DNA of 8,513 nt from Bacteroidetes bacterium UBA1860 (GTDB lineage Bacteria; Bacteroidota; Rhodothermia; Balneolales; Balneolaceae). Below the pieces are notes generated by a model. It worked only from the letters and a program-made list of their open reading frames with translations. It did not search any database and had not been told where the DNA came from. The stretch's first letter is position 1, and the number at the start of each line of letters is the position of its first letter. The stretch covers positions 1-8,513 of the forward strand of contig DDIC01000038.1 of the NCBI GenBank assembly GCA_002338335.1. The letters are read 5' to 3'. The translations under genes were made by a program, and so were the position numbers. This document shows, one piece after another, positions 1 to 4,942 of this stretch.

Positions 1-18
1 TAGGTGATAACATAAATT

Positions 19-24
19 TATAAT
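19..24 (+). promoter_or_regulatory. Possible -10 element TATAAT
   Basis: A perfect TATAAT ends four bases before the ATG at 29. A matching -35 would lie at or beyond the left edge of the window, so it cannot be checked. If used, the transcript would have almost no leader. The surroundings are AT-rich, so chance occurrence is quite possible. Confidence 0.3.
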
Positions 25-28
25 ACTT

Positions 29-595
29 ATGACATACATTATTCTAATCATCACTATAATATTCAATTTAGGCTTGAATAATCACCCCATAATTCTAAAT
101 GTGAAAGAAATAGAGGTTGAAGCTTCCTCACCGTCTACTAATATATTTACATCCAATAAATTTAGCATCTCTAAATCTACTTATAAGGATGAGATATACT
201 ATATCCTTAACTCCAGAAGAAATGATAATTCAGAAATCTATCAGACACTATTTTTAAACTCCAAAGCCTTTGAAAAAATAGAAAAAATGAAGAAAGGCGA
301 AGAATTGAGCGTGTGTGTCTATTACTATAAAGATGAGATTGGGTTCCGAGATGATATTAATTTGAGTGAACAGGAGTTATTAGATGAAGTCACATTCATT
401 GAAAACGTCAGGAGTCAGAAATATTACTACGAATATTGTGGGACCAAAATGTTTCTTAAGAGGACGAACGACAATTCATTGTTACTTCTTATAAATAATG
501 CCTTGCAAACTCCTGAAAATTGGTATGATAACAAAGAGAATTTGATTGAATTAAAGAATCAATCATATAGTGACTTACTAGAATTAATCTCTTAA
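29..595 (+). CDS. Unrecognised AT-rich protein with hydrophobic N-terminus
   Basis: An ORF of 188 codons that I cannot assign to a family. Residues 1-16 are strongly hydrophobic (rich in Ile and Leu) and could be a signal sequence or membrane anchor, although there is no positive charge before them. The rest is polar and rich in Lys, Glu, Asn and Tyr, with only two cysteines (C96, C137) and no repeat. An in-frame stop lies at 8-10, so the ATG at 29 is the first possible start and the gene is probably complete. No Shine-Dalgarno site is visible, but a TATAAT hexamer sits just upstream. Composition is near 30% GC in a sampled line, against about 55% in a sampled line of ptsI, which suggests recent acquisition or relaxed selection. 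It converges on the carbonic-anhydrase-like gene across a 94-base gap. That it is a real gene is likely from length; its function is unknown. Confidence 0.6.
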   Translation: MTYIILIITIIFNLGLNNHPIILNVKEIEVEASSPSTNIFTSNKFSISKSTYKDEIYYILNSRRNDNSEIYQTLFLNSKAFEKIEKMKKGEELSVCVYYYKDEIGFRDDINLSEQELLDEVTFIENVRSQKYYYEYCGTKMFLKRTNDNSLLLLINNALQTPENWYDNKENLIELKNQSYSDLLELIS

Positions 596-689
596 CTATA
601 TTTTCACGAATTAACCAGAGTTGGCTTCCTATTGGCACGGCAAGAGGCTCTCTCTTCACGAAGTTCTATGCAAGCTAGGCCTAATAGCC

Positions 690-1382
690 CTAGGACTCTA
701 TCCACCGATAGGTCCTTAGATCAAAGTAATCCTCCTGATCCCAATCTGTATTGATTTCGATTCCTCCCACCAAGACGACTTGAATCCCAGCAAAGTCAGG
801 GAGTGCTTGGTCAAGAATCCGTTCCAGTTTTTGTTCGATAGCCTCAAAGGCACGATCCGTTGCTACCTTCACAGGATGATCTGCAGCAAGGATGTCCTCC
901 CTGTGAGCATTTAGATGCTCAATCACACGACTTTGTTGATAATCCAATGGGTCATCTTGCACGCCCGATGCATGAACGCGAATGGAGTCTAGAGCGGCAG
1001 TGATCGAGCCACAGCACGTACTATGGCCGTCACGATTTTTTCGACGCACCTTACCTAACTCACCCTCTTGAGTGACTCCGATATGAGGTCCGTAGACAAT
1101 CATTGCCTTCCCACCGGTTGGGACGTGGCTTAGAAAAGCTTTCATCCCCGTCACGCCGGCAAAGGGCAATCCCGTGATACCCCCAAGAATAAAGGGTCCT
1201 GGACCTGCCATTTTTTGTGTGAAATAATGGAAACTGTTGGTAATCTCATCACTGCATAGAGAGGTTGCCCAAATGGTGTGGTCTCCATCACCACCCTCTT
1301 TGCGAATTTTATCATAAACATTGTGTTGCAGCGTCGACATCGCCACAGCATCGGGGTAATAATATTCACAAACGGCTTTCAT
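690..1382 (-). CDS. LCIB/LCIC-type beta-carbonic-anhydrase-like protein
   Basis: A 230-residue protein matching the limiting-CO2-inducible B/C family, best known from the Chlamydomonas CO2-concentrating mechanism and structurally related to beta-carbonic anhydrases. The signature runs through the middle: C43-S-D45-E, then G67-G-I-T-G-L-P-F-A-G-V-T-G79, S85-H-V-P88, G98-P-H-I-G102 and H120-S-T-C-C-G125. By analogy with beta-CA chemistry, Cys43, a His in the middle (H86 or H100) and Cys123 or Cys124 are plausible zinc ligands, with Asp45 as the partner residue. The exact ligand assignment is my inference. No signal peptide is seen, so it is probably cytoplasmic. It would interconvert CO2 and bicarbonate, though some family members are inactive in vitro. 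The gene stands alone on this strand and starts at the edge of a DnaA-box region. The family call is strong; enzymatic activity is less certain. Confidence 0.85.
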   Translation of the reverse strand: MKAVCEYYYPDAVAMSTLQHNVYDKIRKEGGDGDHTIWATSLCSDEITNSFHYFTQKMAGPGPFILGGITGLPFAGVTGMKAFLSHVPTGGKAMIVYGPHIGVTQEGELGKVRRKNRDGHSTCCGSITAALDSIRVHASGVQDDPLDYQQSRVIEHLNAHREDILAADHPVKVATDRAFEAIEQKLERILDQALPDFAGIQVVLVGGIEINTDWDQEDYFDLRTYRWIES

Positions 1383-1561
1383 AATGTCGCAATCTGTATT
1401 ACTTGAATGGTTTAATACACAACCCTTTGTGCGAATGTTAATCAGCTACGTAACTTTTTAATCATAAACAACCGATGGCTGCACTCCTTTCAAATTTTGC
1501 TACACCCGTTGTTTAAGCCATTGCATTCGTAACAAATCTGTGTAAGAATATTGAATTTTTG

Positions 1562-1570
1562 TGTGGATAA
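1562..1570 (-). promoter_or_regulatory. DnaA box (perfect)
   Basis: TGTGGATAA on the given strand is the exact reverse complement of the consensus TTATCCACA. It is followed by an AT-rich stretch with T and A runs at 1581-1602. Confidence 0.6.
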
Positions 1571-1678
1571 CGAACTCTCCAAATATTCTTTTTTGGAAAA
1601 ATGAGTCGTTCATAAGTGGCATTATTTCAATAAAAACAGATAGATATCGCTATAACACTGCGTGAGTAGCCTGATCAT

Positions 1679-1695
1679 CATCATTAAAAATGATG
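1679..1695. repeat. Short inverted repeat abutting the DnaA boxes
   Basis: CATCATT and AATGATG form a perfect 7-bp inverted repeat around an AAA loop. Its right arm overlaps the first two bases of the tandem DnaA boxes. An ATC triplet repeat (about 1674-1684) forms part of the left arm. It is not a terminator: there is no GC-rich stem or T-run. Confidence 0.4.
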
Positions 1696-1713
1696 TGGAT
1701 AATTTGTGGATAT
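1694..1713 (-). promoter_or_regulatory. Tandem DnaA boxes, 11 bases apart
   Basis: A perfect TGTGGATAA (1694-1702) is followed by TGTGGATAT (1705-1713), one mismatch from consensus, in the same orientation. The start-to-start spacing of 11 bases is about one helical turn, which would place two DnaA monomers on the same DNA face. The pair immediately follows a 7-bp hairpin. Confidence 0.6.
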
Positions 1714-1787
1714 GCGTAAGATTGTGCTTATTAAATCATAAGGAAGTGTCAAGCTTAGCAATTGCCATCTACGTTCTCTCACGTCAA

Positions 1788-1862
1788 ATGAAACGCTGGA
1801 AAGGGCTTTTATTCAAATTATCCATCGTCGGATTCATTGCAGCTGCGTTGTTGACAGGGTAA
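1788..1862 (+). CDS. Possible 24-residue small membrane peptide
   Basis: A short ORF encoding a peptide with a basic start (M-K-R-W-K) followed by a hydrophobic stretch of roughly 17 residues ending A-A-A-L-L-T-G. This is the pattern of a single-pass small membrane protein, or of the first segment of a longer membrane-anchored protein now cut short. The frame stays open upstream to a GTG at 1662, but that longer reading would run through the DnaA boxes and gives an unremarkable sequence, so the ATG at 1788 is preferred. No Shine-Dalgarno site precedes it. It ends seven bases before the converging elaA-like gene. Existence as a gene is uncertain and the function is unknown. Confidence 0.25.
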   Translation: MKRWKGLLFKLSIVGFIAAALLTG

Positions 1863-1869
1863 TCACCCC

Positions 1870-2334
1870 TTAAGGCTGTTGTTCGTTCTGCGTGCGGATC
1901 ATATCTACATGTAAGATATTCTCAAACATGTAATCGGGGCCCACACGTTCAAACCTAAATTTGTTGTAAAACTCCTCCAAATAGGATTGAGCTTGCAGTT
2001 GAATCGCTTCGGGGGCAAAAAGCTCTTCCACCCACTCAATGGATGCATGCATCAAATCGATGCCAATACCTCGGCCTCTATGGGTAGATCTAGTGACAAC
2101 ACGACCAATTGAAGCATGTTCCGTCTTTAATCCAGGGGGTAATAGACGCGTATAGCCAATCAGCTCATCCCCATCCATGGCCATAAGATGGTGACAACCT
2201 GGATCGTATCCATCGACATCCTCATAGATAGAGTTTTGCTCTACGACAAAGACATATTGGCGCAGGCGATAGATGTTCATGAGCTCAAGCAGTGAGAGCT
2301 CCTCAAACGGTTTACAAAACATTTGAATTCGCAT
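1870..2334 (-). CDS. elaA: ElaA-like GNAT N-acetyltransferase
   Basis: A GNAT-fold acetyltransferase that would transfer acetyl from acetyl-CoA to an amine; the substrate of the ElaA family is not established. With the start used here the protein has 154 residues, as usual for ElaA. Seen motifs are R23-L-R-Q-Y-V-F-V-V-E-Q33 (the conserved N-terminal ElaA block), E38-D-V-D-G42, H48-H-L-M-A, G77-R-V-V80, the acetyl-CoA pyrophosphate loop R86-G-R-G-I-G91, and Q114-A-Q followed by F122-Y-N-K-F-R-F128. An upstream ATG at 2379 would add 15 residues and share bases with the ptsH start. I prefer the inner ATG because the family block then sits at the usual distance from the N-terminus. The gene diverges from the pts operon with 43 bases between starts, and a 15-bp palindrome covers its start codon. 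A weak promoter would place the transcript start at this ATG. Confidence 0.85.
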   Translation of the reverse strand: MRIQMFCKPFEELSLLELMNIYRLRQYVFVVEQNSIYEDVDGYDPGCHHLMAMDGDELIGYTRLLPPGLKTEHASIGRVVTRSTHRGRGIGIDLMHASIEWVEELFAPEAIQLQAQSYLEEFYNKFRFERVGPDYMFENILHVDMIRTQNEQQP

Positions 2335-2342
2335 GATGCGAA
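2328..2342. promoter_or_regulatory. Perfect 15-bp palindrome in divergent start region (operator candidate)
   Basis: TTCGCAT-G-ATGCGAA is a perfect inverted repeat with 7-bp arms around one central base. It covers the preferred elaA start codon and lies 36 bases upstream of the ptsH start. Placement between divergent genes fits a binding site for a dimeric regulator acting on one or both genes. It also lies in or next to the elaA coding frame, so chance cannot be excluded. Confidence 0.4.
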
Positions 2343-2370
2343 CATACCCATTTTCAGGGGATTTTGTAAG
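2341..2370 (-). promoter_or_regulatory. Weak sigma70-like promoter for elaA
   Basis: Read on the minus strand, CTTACA (2370-2365) and TATGTT (2346-2341) each match four of six consensus bases, with an 18-base spacer. The expected start of transcription falls at about 2334, the A of the preferred ATG, which would make the message leaderless. This is suggestive only. Confidence 0.25.
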
Positions 2371-2377
2371 TTCCACC

Positions 2378-2650
2378 ATGATTGAAAAGATGGTTACAGT
2401 TGGCTTGGTGGCCGGGCTTCATGCGAGACCGTCTGCAGCACTTGTTCGGGAGGCCTCAAAATTTGACTCAGAGTTGACATTGGAGCTCTATGGATTTGAG
2501 GTGAATGGAAAAAGTATTCTTGGCATCATGACGCTAGCTGCTGTAGAGGGTGCCGAAATCAAGCTCATCTGTGAGGGGACCGATGAGCAAGCGATGATGG
2601 ATCACCTGGTGGATCAATTTGAGCGAAACTTTTATCTAGAGGAAGCGTAA
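2378..2650 (+). CDS. ptsH: Phosphocarrier protein HPr
   Basis: HPr accepts phosphate from Enzyme I on a histidine and passes it to PTS partners or regulators in the cytoplasm. The 90-residue product has the active-site block G13-L-H15-A-R17-P-S, with His15 at the canonical position, and the regulatory block V42-N-G-K-S46-I-L-G-I-M. Ser46 matches the site phosphorylated by HPr kinase in organisms that have it. The start M-I-E-K is chosen because it puts His15 at its standard number; the frame is open further upstream, but that part has no HPr homology. No clear Shine-Dalgarno site precedes the ATG. The stop overlaps the ptsI start by one base (TAATG), so the two are translationally linked. First gene of the operon; its promoter must lie within or upstream of the elaA start region, and I could not identify it. 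Confidence 0.93.
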   Translation: MIEKMVTVGLVAGLHARPSAALVREASKFDSELTLELYGFEVNGKSILGIMTLAAVEGAEIKLICEGTDEQAMMDHLVDQFERNFYLEEA

Positions 2651-4323
2651 TGGCGTTTTTTAAAGGCATTCCAGCAGCGCAAGGAGTGGGTCGTGGCCCC
2701 TTGTTTGTGCTGGAATCGACGACTCTTGATGTGCCAGACAAGCGACTTGCCAAAGGCACCTCTCATGCGGAATGGGATCGTATCTGCCAGGCTCATGAGC
2801 AATTAGTCCAAGACCTTACGGATTTGGTTGAGCGTCAAGACCATCCAGACGTGCAGGAACTCGCTGTGGTACAACTGATGATGCTTCAAGACCCAGACTT
2901 AATGGAGCGCATTCGCAAGTTTGTAAGGCGCGATCGCCTGCCAGCCTCAACAGCCGTACCCAAAGCGTTTAATGAAACGATCCAGCTTTTAAAAAGTCGG
3001 AATGTCCCTTGGGCATCTGAGAGGATTGCAGACATTGCAGCGGTTCGAGACCAATGGATTCGAGTGATTCAGCAGTCAGACGTGTTTGTCGATATCCCTA
3101 AAGGGTCGATTTTGTATGCAGATGAGCTATCAATGGGTGAACTGTTGCATTATAAAGAGATGATTTCTGGGCTTCTCCTTCAATCCAATGGCCCCACGTC
3201 TCATGCGGTCATCATTGCTCAGGCACTTGGCATCCCAACAGTGACGAACCTGCGCTTTTCCTCGTCCACTTCGATACAAAAGAAGCACGTTATTTGGATG
3301 GATGGCTCTACGGGTAACGTCATTCTAGATCCAACGCCAGAGGACGAAAAAGTCATCGAGGATGCTCTCCATGCCTATCGAGTCTCTAATGAGGCCCTCG
3401 AGCAAATTCGTACTCAAGCCTCTACAACCTCTTGTGGGACGAACTTTACTCTGCGTATGAATATGGAGCTTGTGGAGGAACTTGGAGCTTACGACGCCAA
3501 ACTAGCAGATGGGATTGGATTATACCGCACCGAAGCACTTGCCATCAATCCGTCCAAGAGGTCTCTTGAGGCCCAGATAGAATCTTATCGAGCTGTATTT
3601 GAGGCAACGGATACCTCCAAAGTAACGATTCGTCTCTTTGATGTGGGCTCTGATAAAGCGTTGCCTGGCGCGCCTAAAGAGACCAACCCTGCCCTTGGAT
3701 GGAGGGGTCTGCGGTTTTTGGAAGATGAGGGTGTTCTGTTGCAGACGCAGCTTGAAGCTCTGTCGACCGTATCAAAGGAATATCCAGGTAGGTGTAGAGT
3801 GATGGTTCCCATGCTGACGGATGTTGGAGAGCTATTTCGTCTCAAAGATCGTGTGCAGGACGCAACGTTTGAATGGGGGGTGATGGTCGAAACCCCCGCG
3901 GCTGTTTGGATGGTGCCTGAACTTGTGGAGCATGTCTCCTTTTTGAGCATTGGGACCAACGATCTGATTCAATATACACTTGCAGTGGATCGGACCAATC
4001 GCCGGGTCTCCAAACATTTTATCCCCTCTCATCCCGCATTATGGCGTGCGCTCTCTTGGGTGGCTGAGCAGGTGAGTGGCACAGGAGTTTCATTATCCGT
4101 TTGTGGTGAAATGGCAGCACATCCCGTGTATGCACAGGCCTTCCTGGGGCTTGGATTTGGTGAGCTAAGTATGCAACCATCAGCTCTTGCAAAAATTAAA
4201 CAGACGCTGTGTGCGTCGACCAAGGAATCGGTGAATCAAGTAGCCCACCAACTTGTCCATGCACGAACCGTTGAAGAATCGATCGCTATTCTCGATTCGA
4301 TGATGGACAAAAGTCAAGGGTAA
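2650..4323 (+). CDS. ptsI: PTS Enzyme I (phosphoenolpyruvate-protein phosphotransferase)
   Basis: Enzyme I takes phosphate from phosphoenolpyruvate and hands it to HPr. At 557 residues it is slightly shorter than the usual 570-575. Order of parts: an N-terminal PEP-utilisers segment and helical HPr-binding region (about 1-140), the swivelling phosphohistidine domain with N180-G-P-T-S-H185-A-V-I-I-A, where His185 is the phosphorylated residue, and the C-terminal PEP-binding TIM barrel (about 250-540). In the barrel D287-G-I-G-L-Y-R293-T-E, the block around D-V-G-S-D-K, G435-T-N-D438-L-I-Q-Y-T-L-A-V-D-R, and C485-G-E-M-A with the catalytic Cys are all present, so it should be active. It overlaps ptsH by one base, and a purine-rich stretch (AGAGGA) just before its ATG may help initiation. 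No sugar permease (EII) is near. This suggests a regulatory phosphotransfer role or partners elsewhere. Confidence 0.95.
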   Translation: MAFFKGIPAAQGVGRGPLFVLESTTLDVPDKRLAKGTSHAEWDRICQAHEQLVQDLTDLVERQDHPDVQELAVVQLMMLQDPDLMERIRKFVRRDRLPASTAVPKAFNETIQLLKSRNVPWASERIADIAAVRDQWIRVIQQSDVFVDIPKGSILYADELSMGELLHYKEMISGLLLQSNGPTSHAVIIAQALGIPTVTNLRFSSSTSIQKKHVIWMDGSTGNVILDPTPEDEKVIEDALHAYRVSNEALEQIRTQASTTSCGTNFTLRMNMELVEELGAYDAKLADGIGLYRTEALAINPSKRSLEAQIESYRAVFEATDTSKVTIRLFDVGSDKALPGAPKETNPALGWRGLRFLEDEGVLLQTQLEALSTVSKEYPGRCRVMVPMLTDVGELFRLKDRVQDATFEWGVMVETPAAVWMVPELVEHVSFLSIGTNDLIQYTLAVDRTNRRVSKHFIPSHPALWRALSWVAEQVSGTGVSLSVCGEMAAHPVYAQAFLGLGFGELSMQPSALAKIKQTLCASTKESVNQVAHQLVHARTVEESIAILDSMMDKSQG

Positions 4324-4330
4324 TAGTGAC

Positions 4331-4942
4331 GTGAGTGTAAAAACAACCCTTTATCCACCTTTAAACGAATCTCAATTAAAGGCTACGGTCCCGATCCCGG
4401 TCATCTACCGTCAAGAATTACCCTCGACCAACGATTACATGATGGGGCTCCAGGCTCCCAATCAAGGGTTGTCACTCATTGTGACAGATTACCAGACAAA
4501 AGGAAAGGGGCAAGCAGGTCGTTTATGGATCAGTGAGTCGGGAGCCAATCTCCTTTTCTCCATACTGTACCTTCCAAAATCTCCAATGAAGGCACCTCAA
4601 CAAGCCATAGAGCAGTTTACATTGGATATTGTTCGCGCACTGGCAGTTTCTTTAGGTGGGTTTTTGGCAGGGTCTTTTGACCTTAAACCACCCAATGATT
4701 TATACCTCAATGGAAAGAAAGTGTGTGGCATCCTTAGCGAGGTGTCTAGACAGAGATCGACTGTCCACCGCCTTGTTGTAGGCATAGGCCTAAACGTGAA
4801 TCAGCGTCAGTTTCCTGAGGGTTTGCGTCACCCGGCGACCTCTTTAGCTCTCGAATCTGGATGTACTTGGAACCGTGAGCGTCTGTTAGGCCATTTGGTA
4901 GAAGCCTTGCAACCCTGTTTTGAAAGCTTGGAAGCGTCATGA
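4331..4942 (+). CDS. birA: Biotin--[acetyl-CoA-carboxylase] ligase, class I (no DNA-binding domain)
   Basis: Activates biotin with ATP and attaches it to a lysine of biotin carboxyl carrier proteins, for example of acetyl-CoA carboxylase. At 203 residues it has only the catalytic part; no helix-turn-helix precedes it, so it is unlikely to be a repressor. Motifs: L30-P-S-T-N34 at the N-terminal end of the catalytic domain, Q55-T-K-G-K-G-Q-A-G-R64-L-W (the biotin/adenylate-binding loop, usually GRGRxGR), K119-P-P-N-D123-L followed by N-G-K-K-V-C-G-I-L135, and G-I-G-L-N-V-N. The KWPND motif common in the family reads KPPND here. The start is GTG, chosen because AAGGG at 4317-4321 lies at good distance and the ptsI stop is seven bases upstream; no ATG fits as well. 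Its TGA overlaps the next gene's ATG by four bases. Confidence 0.9.
   Translation: MSVKTTLYPPLNESQLKATVPIPVIYRQELPSTNDYMMGLQAPNQGLSLIVTDYQTKGKGQAGRLWISESGANLLFSILYLPKSPMKAPQQAIEQFTLDIVRALAVSLGGFLAGSFDLKPPNDLYLNGKKVCGILSEVSRQRSTVHRLVVGIGLNVNQRQFPEGLRHPATSLALESGCTWNRERLLGHLVEALQPCFESLEAS

Larger units (their letters stand above)
1383..1787. other. AT-rich non-coding region with DnaA boxes; candidate oriC
   Basis: About 400 bases with no convincing gene. The stretch contains two perfect TGTGGATAA sites (reverse complement of the DnaA box TTATCCACA) at 1562-1570 and 1694-1702, and a one-mismatch copy at 1705-1713. Weaker sites with two mismatches lie at 1413-1421 (opposite orientation), 1539-1547 and 1723-1731, with another downstream at 1818-1826. 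AT-rich tracts lie between the strong boxes (about 1580-1660) and could serve as an unwinding element. Clustered DnaA boxes beside an AT-rich tract are the usual marks of a bacterial origin. No dnaA, dnaN or gidA gene is in the window. A DnaA-regulated promoter or titration site is the alternative. Confidence 0.5.

Noticed and set aside
603..662. Two copies of TTCACGAA 52 bases apart in the convergent gap
   Set aside because: Eight-base direct repeats over this distance are not unusual, and no mobile element or CRISPR structure goes with them.
693..715. Hairpin GGAC-(T)-CTATC / GATAG-GTCC at the end of the LCIB-type gene as a terminator
   Set aside because: The stem has nine pairs with one bulge, but it lies inside the coding end and has no T-run on either side. 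I found no convincing terminator in the 596-689 convergent gap.
1662..1862. 66-codon ORF from a GTG start
   Set aside because: It runs through the tandem DnaA boxes and hairpin, has no ribosome site, and only its last 24 codons look protein-like. I kept the shorter ATG version at low confidence.
1857..1868. GGGT-AATC-ACCC hairpin between the small ORF and elaA as a bidirectional terminator
   Set aside because: Only a 4-bp stem and no T-run on either strand.
2311..2339. TTTACA (-35-like) as a ptsH promoter
   Set aside because: The -35 matches five of six bases, but the hexamers at 16-18 bases' spacing do not resemble a -10 element. The Bacteroidota TAnnTTTG motif is also absent.
2333..2377. 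N-terminal extension of ptsH from an upstream ATG
   Set aside because: The added 15 residues have no HPr homology and would move the active histidine from position 15. The frame is open by chance over the divergent start region.
2335..2379. Longer elaA start at 2379
   Set aside because: It would overlap the ptsH start on the other strand and add residues absent from the family. The inner ATG fits the usual length better, though this is not proven.
4351..4359. DnaA-box-like TTATCCACC within birA
   Set aside because: Single near-match inside a coding region with no neighbours; expected by chance.
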